From: Gammaproteobacteria bacterium
GTDB taxonomy: Bacteria; Pseudomonadota; Gammaproteobacteria; DSM-16500
Length of the DNA stretch: 34,716 bases
Direction of reading: 5' to 3'
Assembly (NCBI GenBank): GCA_019634835.1
Contig: JAHCAO010000018.1
Span: 1 to 34,716, forward strand
The position numbers and the translations under genes were made by a program. The number at the start of each line of letters is the position of its first letter. Positions within the stretch are counted from its first letter, which is position 1. The notes under the pieces are model-generated. The model was given only the letters and a program-made list of their open reading frames with translations. It was not told where the DNA came from and searched no databases. Positions 27,273 to 34,716 of the stretch are shown in pieces.

Positions 27273-27447
27273 GTAACTGTTCAGTAATAGCAGTATTGGA
27301 GTGGGTCGGCCCTTTTTATTTTTTATATGAGGGAAAGTGGACAGGAGTCCACTTTAGCAAAAGCCGGAAGGGAAACGTCTTTTGCGACCGAATATAAAAA
27401 ATAAAAAGGGCCGACCCACTCCAATACTGCTATTACTGAACAGTCAC
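27273..27447. mobile_element. 175-bp palindromic non-autonomous element (MITE-like)
   Basis: Arms 27276-27328 and 27392-27444 are a perfect 53-bp inverted repeat. Three more bases at each tip bring it to 56 with one mismatch (GTA versus GTG). Ends starting GTAA/GTGA plus the 8-bp direct repeat AATTTACT resemble IS66-family elements. The 63-bp centre holds two further hairpins: AAAGTGGAC-AGGA-GTCCACTTT (27334-27355) and GCAAAAG...CTTTTGC (27357-27385). It has no coding capacity. It lies exactly between two convergent genes; the right repeat contains the pksI stop codon. As RNA it would form a long stem with a three-way junction and could end transcription in both directions. Confidence 0.82.
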
Positions 27448-27455
27448 AATTTACT
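27448..27455 (+). repeat. Right 8-bp direct repeat of the 175-bp element
   Basis: Second AATTTACT. Bases 27451-27453 are the TAA stop of the pksI-like gene on the minus strand. Confidence 0.7.
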
Positions 27456-28209
27456 CCAATTTTTTTACAAACTGTTCTTCTATCATTAATTTCACTTCGG
27501 GCTGATGAATGGTAATTTCGTGCATTATCAACTCTTCTTCGATTATATGTGGTAATGCATCCTGTAATGATTTCGTCATGTGTTTTTTTAGTGTTATTAA
27601 AGAAACACGTGGTTTTTCTGCAAGCAAATTTGCAATTTCTATTGCTTTAGCTACTACTTCATTTCTTGGTAATACAGGAAATGAAACCCCTCTTAGTTGT
27701 AATTCTTCTCCTCGATATGTCTTTGCTAGTAACAACATTTCTTCACTTAAACTTATTCCTAATTTTTTTGGCAAAATAAGAGTAGCGCCCATACCTGGAG
27801 TAAACCCATATTTCATGAAATTCGTTGTATAAATACTCTCTTGACTTAAAATAACAAAATCTGCAAATAATCCCATGACAAAACCACCACCAATACCATG
27901 GCCTTGCATAGCAGAAATAACAGGTATCGGACATTCAAGTGCTAAAGAATAAATATTGACATCAGTAAATTTGATCTGACCTGATTGCAATGCTAGTAAA
28001 CTTTCTTGAGTCCCGCCACTCGCAAAATAATGATCATATCCTGTCAAAATTACCGCCTTATAATTTGAATTTTGATTAATCTTGTTAAATGCATCAATCA
28101 ATCCAAGTATTAGATTTTCTGAAAATGTATTTTTGTTCATCTTGTCTTGCATGGTAATTTGCACAATAGAAGGACTAAGCTCGGTAATCATAACAACAGG
28201 TTCATTCAT
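27451..28209 (-). CDS. pksI: Beta-branching decarboxylase ECH2, PksI-like
   Basis: A crotonase of about 252 residues, close to PksI: VQITMQDKMNKNTFSE, ILTGYDHYFASGGTQE, then MQGHGIGGGFVMGLFADFV and NFMKYGFTPGMGATLI. ECH2 enzymes decarboxylate the glutaconyl intermediate left by ECH1, giving the beta-methyl or exomethylene branch on the PKS-bound chain. The start at ATG 28209 aligns with the family N-terminus (MNEPVV) and has GGGA seven bases upstream; a TTG at 28221 and an ATG at 28215 are in frame. Its stop lies in the right target repeat of the palindromic element. Confidence 0.93.
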   Translation of the reverse strand: MNEPVVMITELSPSIVQITMQDKMNKNTFSENLILGLIDAFNKINQNSNYKAVILTGYDHYFASGGTQESLLALQSGQIKFTDVNIYSLALECPIPVISAMQGHGIGGGFVMGLFADFVILSQESIYTTNFMKYGFTPGMGATLILPKKLGISLSEEMLLLAKTYRGEELQLRGVSFPVLPRNEVVAKAIEIANLLAEKPRVSLITLKKHMTKSLQDALPHIIEEELIMHEITIHQPEVKLMIEEQFVKKLE

Positions 28210-28311
28210 ATTCATTCCCAAATTAATTCATTTCATAATAGAATAACTAATTGATCACTATGGCCTTGTGATTTTATCTACAAATTTTCCTATTACCGTT
28301 TACCGCCCTAC

Positions 28312-29520
28312 TTAAATTTGACGCAAACAAACCGCTGTATTCATCCCTCCAAAACCAAAGCTTAAGCTAAGTGCATTTTTTATTGAGTGATTGACAGCAA
28401 TCGCTTTGACCCAATTAAAATCATCGTACATGGGCTCAATTAAATTTAGGCTGGGATGTAACCTATTCATTTTCATCTGCATAAGCGTTGCAACAATCTC
28501 AACAGTACCCGCTGAAGTCAATCCATGTCCTGTAATAGACTTCGTTGAGTTAATATATGCATAATTAAGACCACATTCCTTTAGTGCTTTTAACTCAACT
28601 TCATCACCTAATTTAGATCCAGTACCATGAGGATTGACATAATCAATATCGCTATAATCAAGCTTGGCTAAAGCAAGTGATTGTTTAATTACCTTCACTT
28701 CACCTTTTAAGCTAGGATTCGGATTGCGATTACCATCAGCTGACATAGCCCAGCTAATAATTTGAGCATAAGGTAAAATCGAACGATTTTGCGCTGTTTC
28801 TAATCTTTCAATTACAACCGCAGCACAATTCTCGCCAAAAATAAATCCTGCTCGATCTTTGTCAAAGGGACGACAGACTTTCTGTGGATCCATCACTCCT
28901 ATACCACCCATGGCTCCCAACGATTGTAACGCATACAACTCGAAATATGACACATCCATCACCGCACCCAGTGCAATACAAACGTCCACTTCACCACTCA
29001 GGACTGCTTGTACAGCTCTAATCACTGCGACTTGTCCACTCGCTGATGCCCCTCCTATTGTGTAAGTGAATCCTTGAATATTCAACAATTCACTACAAAA
29101 ACCACAGATATCTGTGTCCATAAATGCAAAACTATAAAAAGGAGGAATAAAATGAGGATTATTACGATATTTTTCCTGCAGTAATATCCATTCACGCTGT
29201 TGTACATTGGACCCACCCACTACTAAACCGATTCTCTCAGGTTTAATCAAGTCTAGTTTTGCATCCTTCCACGCTTCGTCGAGAGTAACAAAAGCAATTT
29301 TGCCTGAAAAAGAAACATTTCTGAATAAAGAAACAGAGACGTGATTGGGTAAAACAATTTCTGGTATTTCTGCACCAATAAAATTACTGTCTTTTTGCCT
29401 TCCTTCTCGCTGCATGACTGAAAAATTAGAATAGCCTTGAAGTAAACGCTGACAGAAAATATCTTTTCCCTGACCTATGGCAGAAGTAACACCTATCCCT
29501 GTAATTACAATTGAGGCCAT
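28312..29520 (-). CDS. pksF: Decarboxylating ketosynthase homologue, PksF-like
   Basis: A 402-residue stand-alone ketosynthase of the FabF fold. The nucleophile Cys is replaced by Ser159 (IGGASASG), as in PksF/CurC-type enzymes that decarboxylate malonyl-AcpK instead of condensing. Both active-site histidines are kept, in NPHGTGSKLGD and STKSITGHGLTSAG. It supplies acetyl-AcpK for the PksG-type enzyme. It lies just upstream of pksI on the same strand (about 100 bases), so the two probably share a transcript. With AcpK, PksG, PksH and PksI it completes the five-protein beta-branching set. Confidence 0.92.
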   Translation of the reverse strand: MASIVITGIGVTSAIGQGKDIFCQRLLQGYSNFSVMQREGRQKDSNFIGAEIPEIVLPNHVSVSLFRNVSFSGKIAFVTLDEAWKDAKLDLIKPERIGLVVGGSNVQQREWILLQEKYRNNPHFIPPFYSFAFMDTDICGFCSELLNIQGFTYTIGGASASGQVAVIRAVQAVLSGEVDVCIALGAVMDVSYFELYALQSLGAMGGIGVMDPQKVCRPFDKDRAGFIFGENCAAVVIERLETAQNRSILPYAQIISWAMSADGNRNPNPSLKGEVKVIKQSLALAKLDYSDIDYVNPHGTGSKLGDEVELKALKECGLNYAYINSTKSITGHGLTSAGTVEIVATLMQMKMNRLHPSLNLIEPMYDDFNWVKAIAVNHSIKNALSLSFGFGGMNTAVCLRQI

Positions 29521-29743
29521 TTCTCGACTTTTCCTAATATCAAGAATTTATTTCAAACTACATTGTTGTATCTAAGAATTTAATTCTATCCATTTATTTG
29601 AATTCTACCAATCTTTTAAAAAAAGAGCTAAAGATATGAAAAACTTGGTCACTTGTTGCTGAAAGCCACTCTTCTTTAAGAAACTCTGTCACTAACCCTC
29701 TACCTCAACACCAGGGTTTATTCGATCAACACTGATGATTCTT

Positions 29744-29751
29744 TCAATTTC
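29744..29751 (+). repeat. Left 8-bp target-site duplication of the 263-bp element
   Basis: TCAATTTC, repeated at 30015-30022 directly outside the terminal inverted repeats. Confidence 0.82.
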
Positions 29752-30014
29752 GTAAACGTTCGATTAACCTGTTGAAAAATTAAAATTAGCGTCGTCCTTC
29801 GTGGAGCTACTGACTGTTTCACCGTAGGTTTACCCACTGCGCTGTCGTGTCACAACTTATCCACGGTATCGAGGCAACTCAGCCTAGTCCGCAACTGGAT
29901 CCTCTTGTCTGCGGCCGCGAAATAGCAGTGGTCCTTTCAAATTCAATTGGCAGCCTCCACAAGAGGACGACACGCCGTGGAGCTAATTTTTCAACGGGTT
30001 AATCGAACGTTTAC
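29752..30014. mobile_element. 263-bp non-autonomous element with GTAA ends (IS66-like MITE)
   Basis: Terminal inverted repeats of about 31 bp begin GTAAACGTTCGATTAACC at both ends, then one mismatch and GTTGAAAAATTA. Subterminal inverted pieces also match (GTCGTCC...GTGGAG on the left against its complement near 29953-29970). The 8-bp flanking repeat TCAATTTC and the GTAA tips are those of IS66-family elements. The interior is G+C-rich, includes GCGGCCGC, and has no plausible ORF. It therefore depends on a transposase elsewhere. Confidence 0.8.
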
Positions 30015-30022
30015 TCAATTTC
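30015..30022 (+). repeat. Right 8-bp target-site duplication of the 263-bp element
   Basis: Second TCAATTTC. Confidence 0.82.
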
Positions 30023-30142
30023 TAACATATAAATTATTTATAATTCAAAACATTACGCCAGAAAATAGATAATTAAGCTATTCTAGGATAAAAAGTATCT
30101 ATAATTAAAAATAAAGGAAAATAATTTATAGGTATAAACCCC

Positions 30143-31069
30143 ATGCAAGAAATAGACAAAAATTATAGTCTTAAATCGCAACTTACTAACGTTTCCACTT
30201 ATCTTAACCAGGATTATCACTATCTGACATTGAAATATGATCAACTAGAAACAAAATATGATCCAATTTTGCGAGCATTATGGTGTACCTTAAAAACGAC
30301 TACATTTTCATTTAATCTTTTAAATGACATTCGTAAACTACAAGATACGATTGTAGAATATTGTGCTAATTTCCCATTAAAAAAACCACTATATATCATA
30401 TGGAAATCAGATAACACAAACATATTTAACCTAGGTTTAGACATCAAATATGTACACCAGTTAATTCTTACCCATGAGGAAGAAAAGCTGTGCAAATATC
30501 TTGAGTTGTGTATCGATGTTTTGTATATCAATATCAGAAAACTTGATATTAATCCATTAATCACCATCAGTTTAATTAGAGGAAAAATATATGGTGGAGG
30601 TTTTGAAGCAGCATTAACTTCAGACATTATCATTGCAGAAGAAAATGTTATCTGTAAATTTCCTGGCGTTCGATATAACTTACTACCCTCAATAGGAATG
30701 CTCAAAGTTCTTTTTCATCGCTTCCCTCATAGTGCAATTGAACCTATCCTACTGAATGGAAAATCTCTAGTTGGATGTGATCTGATAAAATATGGAGTAA
30801 TAGACAATACAGTAAAAATAGGTCAAGGCGAAACTACTGTATTAGAAAAAATTAAAGAAATGCACAGCAAACATTGGATATATACTGCTATTTATGACGC
30901 TAAATCGATCAGCAAGTTAATTACACAAAAAGAACTTGAAGAATTTAAAGATTTATGGGTAAAAACAGCATTAAAATTAAGCCCTAATGATGTTCGTAAA
31001 CTTGGAAGAACCGCAGAAGCACAAGCATTAATCGAGAAAAGATTCAAAAAAAACAATCCTCGCATTTAA
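30143..31069 (+). CDS. RpfF-like crotonase (diffusible-signal-factor synthase family), altered active site
   Basis: A 308-residue crotonase with the long N-terminal region of RpfF-type proteins, which make cis-2-unsaturated fatty acid signals from acyl-ACP. Matches are FNLGLDIKYV near residue 95 and YGGGFEAALTSDIIIAEE near residue 152, which keeps the first catalytic Glu. At the second Glu position RpfF has FPE; here it is FPG (KFPGVRYNLLPSIGM). Loss of this residue should impair normal dehydratase/thioesterase chemistry, so the reaction is probably different or a subset. A signal synthase and a PKS-tailoring crotonase are both possible. It lies at the right border of the cluster, convergent with the LonB-like gene, one base apart. 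Confidence 0.7.
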   Translation: MQEIDKNYSLKSQLTNVSTYLNQDYHYLTLKYDQLETKYDPILRALWCTLKTTTFSFNLLNDIRKLQDTIVEYCANFPLKKPLYIIWKSDNTNIFNLGLDIKYVHQLILTHEEEKLCKYLELCIDVLYINIRKLDINPLITISLIRGKIYGGGFEAALTSDIIIAEENVICKFPGVRYNLLPSIGMLKVLFHRFPHSAIEPILLNGKSLVGCDLIKYGVIDNTVKIGQGETTVLEKIKEMHSKHWIYTAIYDAKSISKLITQKELEEFKDLWVKTALKLSPNDVRKLGRTAEAQALIEKRFKKNNPRI

Positions 31070-31070
31070 T

Positions 31071-33284
31071 TTATTTTGTGGTTATTCTTAACCGATTTTT
31101 AGAAAATTGTTGCAGTCGATTTTCAATTTTGTAATAGATAGTATTTCTGGAAAAATTGCCATCTTTATTTCGCTTTCCTGGATTTAATCCTGTCAATAAA
31201 TAAATCGCTTCATCAATATGATTAATTGAATAGATAAAAAATGTCTTCGTTTTTGCTGCCTCTAAAATATCTTCACGCAGCATCAAATTTTTAGCATTGA
31301 CAGAAGGTATCAATACACCTTGATTTCCAGTCAATCCTTTTTCTTTACAAACATCATAAAAACCCTCTATCTTTTCATTCACACCACCAATCGCTTGGAC
31401 ATTTCCATGTTGATCCACTGATCCCGTCACCGCTAAAAATTGATTGATAGGTATTTCTGCAAGCGCCGAAAGCAATGCACATAATTCACCAACAGACGCA
31501 CTATCACCATCAGTCCAACAATATACTTGTTCAAATGCCAAACTTGCCGATAAAGAAAATGGCTGGTTTTTACTAAAATAGCTAGATAAATAACTTAAAA
31601 TAATAAAAGTTGCCTTTGAATGCAATGGGCCCGCTAGTTTAATTTCACGTTGTATATCGATAATTTTTCCCTCACCTAACCTTACTCTTGCTGTTACTCG
31701 TGTTGGATGCCCATACGAAAAACTTCCAACTCTTCTCACAGAAAGACAATTGACTTGGCCTATTGATTGACCCGAAGTATTAATAGCGATAAATTTTCGG
31801 TGTATATCTTGATAATAAATATCTCTTGCTCGATCCATTCGATGAATTTGGGCATGTATTGCATATTTCACATCTTTCGCGTCAACAATTTTCTTTGCGT
31901 TACGTTTTGACCAATAATCAGCTTCAATAATTAAATTTTTAATACTTCGAATATGTGTCGATAGTTTTTTAACGTCCTCAGCTAATCGAGAACTATAATC
32001 AATAATCTCAGCCACAGCAGATGAGTGAAAAGGAGATAATTTCTTGCGCTGCACTATAGTTCCAATTAATTTTGCATAAAGTTGAATATTTTTTTTGTTT
32101 CTATCAATTTGTTCATCAAAATCAACCGCAACTTTAAATAATTCAAGAAAATCTGGATCGCGCTGGCACAGTGAGTAATAAGTATTGCGATCACCTATGA
32201 GAATAACCTTAACATTTAAAGGAATAGGCGTTGGCTCCAACGAGAGTGATTTTACTGACTCAGATTCACTCTCTATGGGCTTTATGATAATTCTTCCTGC
32301 ATATAAAGCTCTTTTCAATGCTTCCCAAGCCTCATGATTTTTTTTCAACTTACGAGCATCGACAACTAAATATCCTCCATTTGCTAAATGTAAATTACCA
32401 GATTTAATTAAAGTCAAATTCGTTGATAGCGACTCCATTTGAGAAACATGTTCAACATGGCAAATCAATGACGCATAGGAAGGATTTTCATCAAAAATAA
32501 TAGGGGCACCTATCCGCTGACTATTATTAACAATAAGGTTTACTTTATAGTTAATTAAAGATGCATGATCAATTGAAAAATTAAATAAATTTGTCCTTTC
32601 ATCTTGTTTGATAAAATCATGTATGTGATTAACAATGTCCATCTTCATACATAATAAATAATTTAAAATTTTCTTATACTTTCTATATTTCTTTTTTAAC
32701 CTACTAATAAGCGGTTTAATGATTGAAACAATTGATAAAGATTCAAATTCTTTTTCTTTTTTATATTGTTCTTTATAAAGCTGAGGTATTTTTTCAACGC
32801 TATCAAGATCTTCATGAATTGACTTTATTTTTTTATTATAAGAGATTTTGATCCTTTTCTTTCCGGATTGATATTCATTACTTTCAAAAAAAGTTATTAC
32901 ACTATGGCACATTTCATTAATGAATAATTTCATGTCTTGCTGGAAAATTTGACCTAGCCCTGCTGGCAACTCTAATGCGATTGGTTTTTCTGGTGTATTG
33001 AAATTATGTATATAGCACCAATCTGATGGAACAGGCTGCTTCTTCGCTTTTTCTGATAAGATACTATTGATCAAAAAGCGCTTCCCAATCCCTGACGGGC
33101 CCATAGCATAAAGATTATAACCATGGCTTTCAATTTCAATACCAAAAATAAGTGCTTCAATAGCTCTCTTTTGCCCAAGAAATTGGGTCAAGATTTTTAT
33201 GTCATTAGTTGTTTTAAAGGGCAAGTCAGTAGCATGTATTTTTTTCCTTAGTAACTCGTAATGCAATGGTTTAGGAATTTTCAT
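31071..33284 (-). CDS. LonB/YcbZ-like ATP-dependent serine protease
   Basis: A 737-residue S16-family protease of the E. coli YcbZ type. The Walker A loop is GPSGIGKR (residues 62-69). A long helical insert follows (about 120-230), then the AAA core with GGYLVVDARKL as Walker B region near residue 302. The C-terminal Lon domain has the catalytic Ser near residue 594 in TDGDSASVGELCALL and the Lys in NEKIEGFYD. It would degrade or remodel cytoplasmic proteins. No functional tie to the polyketide genes is visible, and it probably belongs to the flanking chromosome. No clear Shine-Dalgarno precedes the ATG. Confidence 0.9.
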   Translation of the reverse strand: MKIPKPLHYELLRKKIHATDLPFKTTNDIKILTQFLGQKRAIEALIFGIEIESHGYNLYAMGPSGIGKRFLINSILSEKAKKQPVPSDWCYIHNFNTPEKPIALELPAGLGQIFQQDMKLFINEMCHSVITFFESNEYQSGKKRIKISYNKKIKSIHEDLDSVEKIPQLYKEQYKKEKEFESLSIVSIIKPLISRLKKKYRKYKKILNYLLCMKMDIVNHIHDFIKQDERTNLFNFSIDHASLINYKVNLIVNNSQRIGAPIIFDENPSYASLICHVEHVSQMESLSTNLTLIKSGNLHLANGGYLVVDARKLKKNHEAWEALKRALYAGRIIIKPIESESESVKSLSLEPTPIPLNVKVILIGDRNTYYSLCQRDPDFLELFKVAVDFDEQIDRNKKNIQLYAKLIGTIVQRKKLSPFHSSAVAEIIDYSSRLAEDVKKLSTHIRSIKNLIIEADYWSKRNAKKIVDAKDVKYAIHAQIHRMDRARDIYYQDIHRKFIAINTSGQSIGQVNCLSVRRVGSFSYGHPTRVTARVRLGEGKIIDIQREIKLAGPLHSKATFIILSYLSSYFSKNQPFSLSASLAFEQVYCWTDGDSASVGELCALLSALAEIPINQFLAVTGSVDQHGNVQAIGGVNEKIEGFYDVCKEKGLTGNQGVLIPSVNAKNLMLREDILEAAKTKTFFIYSINHIDEAIYLLTGLNPGKRNKDGNFSRNTIYYKIENRLQQFSKNRLRITTK

Positions 33285-33673
33285 AGTTATATTTTAACTG
33301 ATTCTAATAAGGCTATAAAACTATCTCTCGCTTATCAAAATCACCATAAAAATTGATCTTAATTATTAGAAAATTTTAATGTGATTCACTTAATATGATT
33401 AAATATTTAACATAAAAATATAGAATTCTATTAAATTTCAATTTATTACTTACGCCAAAAATATTCACTCTCACTTAATATTACATGACTAAAGAAAGGT
33501 TATTATAATAGACAAGCGTATTAAAATATGTGTGAGAAACATTAGGGTATAAGAAGTATATAAAGAGGTTACTGACCATTTTATAAATTTATAGCTTATG
33601 AACTTTATTCAAGAAGTAATTGTGAAATGCATTATAAAGTTAACTTTTATTACTAAAATAAAGGAGATAAAAA
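33285..33673. other. Gene-free A/T-rich spacer
   Basis: About 390 bases between the LonB-like gene and the small ORF, reading away from both. I see no ORF with a ribosome-binding site, no strong hairpin and no clear promoter pair. Confidence 0.4.
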
Positions 33674-33823
33674 ATGAGCTACGATCCTAACAAAAACAAA
33701 TACCAGCAACAAAAAAACGACCAAAAAGATCGTCAAAACCCTGATAAGAGGCATCCAGATCAACAGTCTCAATATCCTGGACAAGGACAAAAAGACAAAA
33801 AGAAAGATGAAAAACCTTGGTAA
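33674..33823 (+). CDS. Small, highly hydrophilic protein of 49 residues, function unknown
   Basis: ATG at 33674 follows AAAGGAGAT with about five bases between, an excellent ribosome-binding site. The product starts MSYDPNKNKYQQQ and ends DEKPW. It is almost entirely Lys, Gln, Asp, Asn and Pro, with no hydrophobic core, so it is likely disordered and cytoplasmic. A strong terminator lies 60 bases downstream, giving a one-gene transcript unit of about 250 bases. The composition recalls small stress-related hydrophilic proteins, but I recognise no family. Confidence 0.7.
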   Translation: MSYDPNKNKYQQQKNDQKDRQNPDKRHPDQQSQYPGQGQKDKKKDEKPW

Positions 33824-33883
33824 AAAAAAATAATAATAATAAAAGGAATAATAACTAACAAAGTTGTCAATTAATAAGATTCC

Positions 33884-33910
33884 AGAGGGGAGCTCCCTCC
33901 CCCCTCTTTT
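33884..33910 (+). terminator. Rho-independent terminator of the 49-residue gene
   Basis: Stem AGAGGGG (33884-33890) pairs with CCCCTCT (33901-33907), with a ten-base loop and TTTT directly after. It is the most G+C-rich spot in this A/T-rich spacer. Confidence 0.85.
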
Positions 33911-34020
33911 CTATTTATTGAAATACTATTCCGAAATAATATATAGCATAATTGACTATTTTGAATTTAAAATGCACAATGTTAAGTTCAAAATATTATA
34001 TATAACGAGGATGGTCAGTT

Positions 34021-34716
34021 ATGTTTGCAGCTACTCGCATTAAATATGCTAATTTTTTCCACTATTTAATTGATTTATTTAGCATACAATCATTTGCTAT
34101 CATCCAATTGAATGGAACATTTATTCAGCTACACAACTTCACTACACAAGAAAAATATCGACGCGAAAAAAACCTTCTCCGTATACAGCTAGGTGATTTA
34201 ATGGATGAAATGAATGAGATAGATGAAAAGGATAAAAATCACATAAGATTACAACAAAAGATAGAAAAAATTCGTAAAAAAATTCAATCACTACCATTGT
34301 TAGACACAAATTCTCAAGGTTTTGCAATTGCTCACGGAGGGTGTAAGAAAGTATATGCCATCAGTGCCTCTCATGTAATTGCTCTACCTAATCTAGACAC
34401 TTATCTCGATTATGCTCGATCAACTCAAGATTACACTGCTGAATTAAAAAATTGGCACCGCATTGTGGATGAAGAAATATTTATGGCAACAAAACTACAA
34501 AAATTAAAATTAGAAACTCAACAACAAAGTAAAATTGTAATTAACTATAAACATCATCACCTACCTGCACTGATGATGCCAAATTTTCATTGGCTTGCTA
34601 AAGAACAAGGATATCAAGTACGAGACTATAAGAATGAGTATTGCTTTGGCTCCTCTATGTTGTTCGGTAGTTGCAAAAACATTACTAAAGAAAACCTGAA
34701 AAAAATATTTGTAATT
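34021..34716 (+). CDS. Unrecognised ORF, 5' part only (runs off the right edge)
   Basis: An open frame of 232 codons to the window end, from ATG 34021 with GAGG about nine bases upstream. The product has no signal peptide. Residues about 45-90 are strongly charged and helical (EKYRREKNLLRIQLGDL onward), probably a coiled coil. A Cys/His-bearing segment follows (AIAHGGCKKVYAISASHVIA). I recognise no domain. Its length and coiled-coil character would fit a host-interaction protein, but that is speculation. Confidence 0.6.
   Translation, partial: MFAATRIKYANFFHYLIDLFSIQSFAIIQLNGTFIQLHNFTTQEKYRREKNLLRIQLGDLMDEMNEIDEKDKNHIRLQQKIEKIRKKIQSLPLLDTNSQGFAIAHGGCKKVYAISASHVIALPNLDTYLDYARSTQDYTAELKNWHRIVDEEIFMATKLQKLKLETQQQSKIVINYKHHHLPALMMPNFHWLAKEQGYQVRDYKNEYCFGSSMLFGSCKNITKENLKKIFVI

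Larger units (their letters stand above)
29521..30142. other. Divergent spacer holding a 263-bp mobile element
   Basis: About 620 bases without a recognisable gene. The element at 29752-30014 is more G+C-rich than the surrounding A/T-rich DNA. The remaining bases presumably hold the promoters of pksF (minus) and the RpfF-like gene (plus); none is clear. Confidence 0.5.

Noticed and set aside
29752..30014. Degenerate transposase or other coding content in the 263-bp element
   Set aside because: Stops occur in the frames examined and no transposase motif is visible; it is treated as non-coding.
30241..30705. 154-codon minus-strand ORF opposite the RpfF-like gene
   Set aside because: It lies wholly inside a gene with clear crotonase motifs, has no ribosome-binding site, and resembles no protein.
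31071..33284. LonB-like protease as a cluster-specific regulator or resistance protein
   Set aside because: It has ordinary YcbZ-type architecture with no link to the polyketide genes, so it is treated as flanking DNA.
1..34716. CRISPR arrays, tRNA or rRNA genes
   Set aside because: No regularly spaced direct repeats, cloverleaf with CCA-type acceptor or rRNA-like sequence was noticed on either strand.

Overview
The window is AT-rich (roughly one third G+C by eye) bacterial DNA dominated by a polyketide biosynthetic gene cluster. Low G+C, a YcbZ/LonB-type protease, MetE and a small hydrophilic orphan protein would fit a host-associated gammaproteobacterium (Legionellales or Coxiella-like). 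That is inference: nothing here fixes the taxon.

Left part (1-12.8 kb). A large modular PKS gene runs off the left edge on the minus strand. It starts directly with a ketosynthase, followed by a decayed acyltransferase remnant and a dehydratase. Upstream, also on the minus strand, are a MetF-like/MetE pair, a CPA2 cation/proton antiporter, a small-molecule methyltransferase, and a DpgA-type type III PKS overlapping a DpgB-like crotonase. A DpgD-like crotonase is divergent. DpgA/B/D together predict 3,5-dihydroxyphenylacetyl-CoA; the dioxygenase DpgC is not seen.

Middle (12.9-21.1 kb). A FAD-dependent halogenase is followed by a complete IS256-family element with 8-bp target duplication and a frameshifted transposase. 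Convergent to these is an unusual fusion of two cyclic-nucleotide-binding domains, a BFD-type [2Fe-2S] domain and a ferredoxin-reductase module. Then comes a plus-strand operon of two M20 amidohydrolase paralogues with complementary defects, ending in an AcpK-like carrier protein.

Right-middle (21.1-31.1 kb). The other trans-acting functions of a trans-AT PKS with a beta-branching (HMG-CoA synthase) cassette are present: malonyl acyltransferase, PksH-, PksG-, PksE/PfaD-, PksI- and PksF-like proteins. Interspersed are a cyclic-nucleotide-binding patatin lipase and an RpfF-like crotonase with an altered active site. Two non-autonomous palindromic elements (175 bp with about 56-bp arms, and 263 bp) lie in the spacers; each has ends starting GTAA/GTGA and an 8-bp direct repeat.

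Right end (31-34.7 kb). A LonB-like protease, a 49-residue hydrophilic protein with a clear terminator, and an unrecognised ORF running off the edge look like flanking, non-cluster DNA.

How it may work together (inference): the type III PKS branch makes a dihydroxyphenylacetyl unit that is perhaps chlorinated and methylated, and the trans-AT PKS makes a beta-branched chain. The reductase fusion could feed electrons to the halogenase. The M20 pair could hydrolyse an amide for precursor or prodrug maturation. The antiporter could act in self-protection. Two cluster proteins carry cNMP-binding domains, hinting at second-messenger control. I found no tRNA, rRNA or CRISPR.
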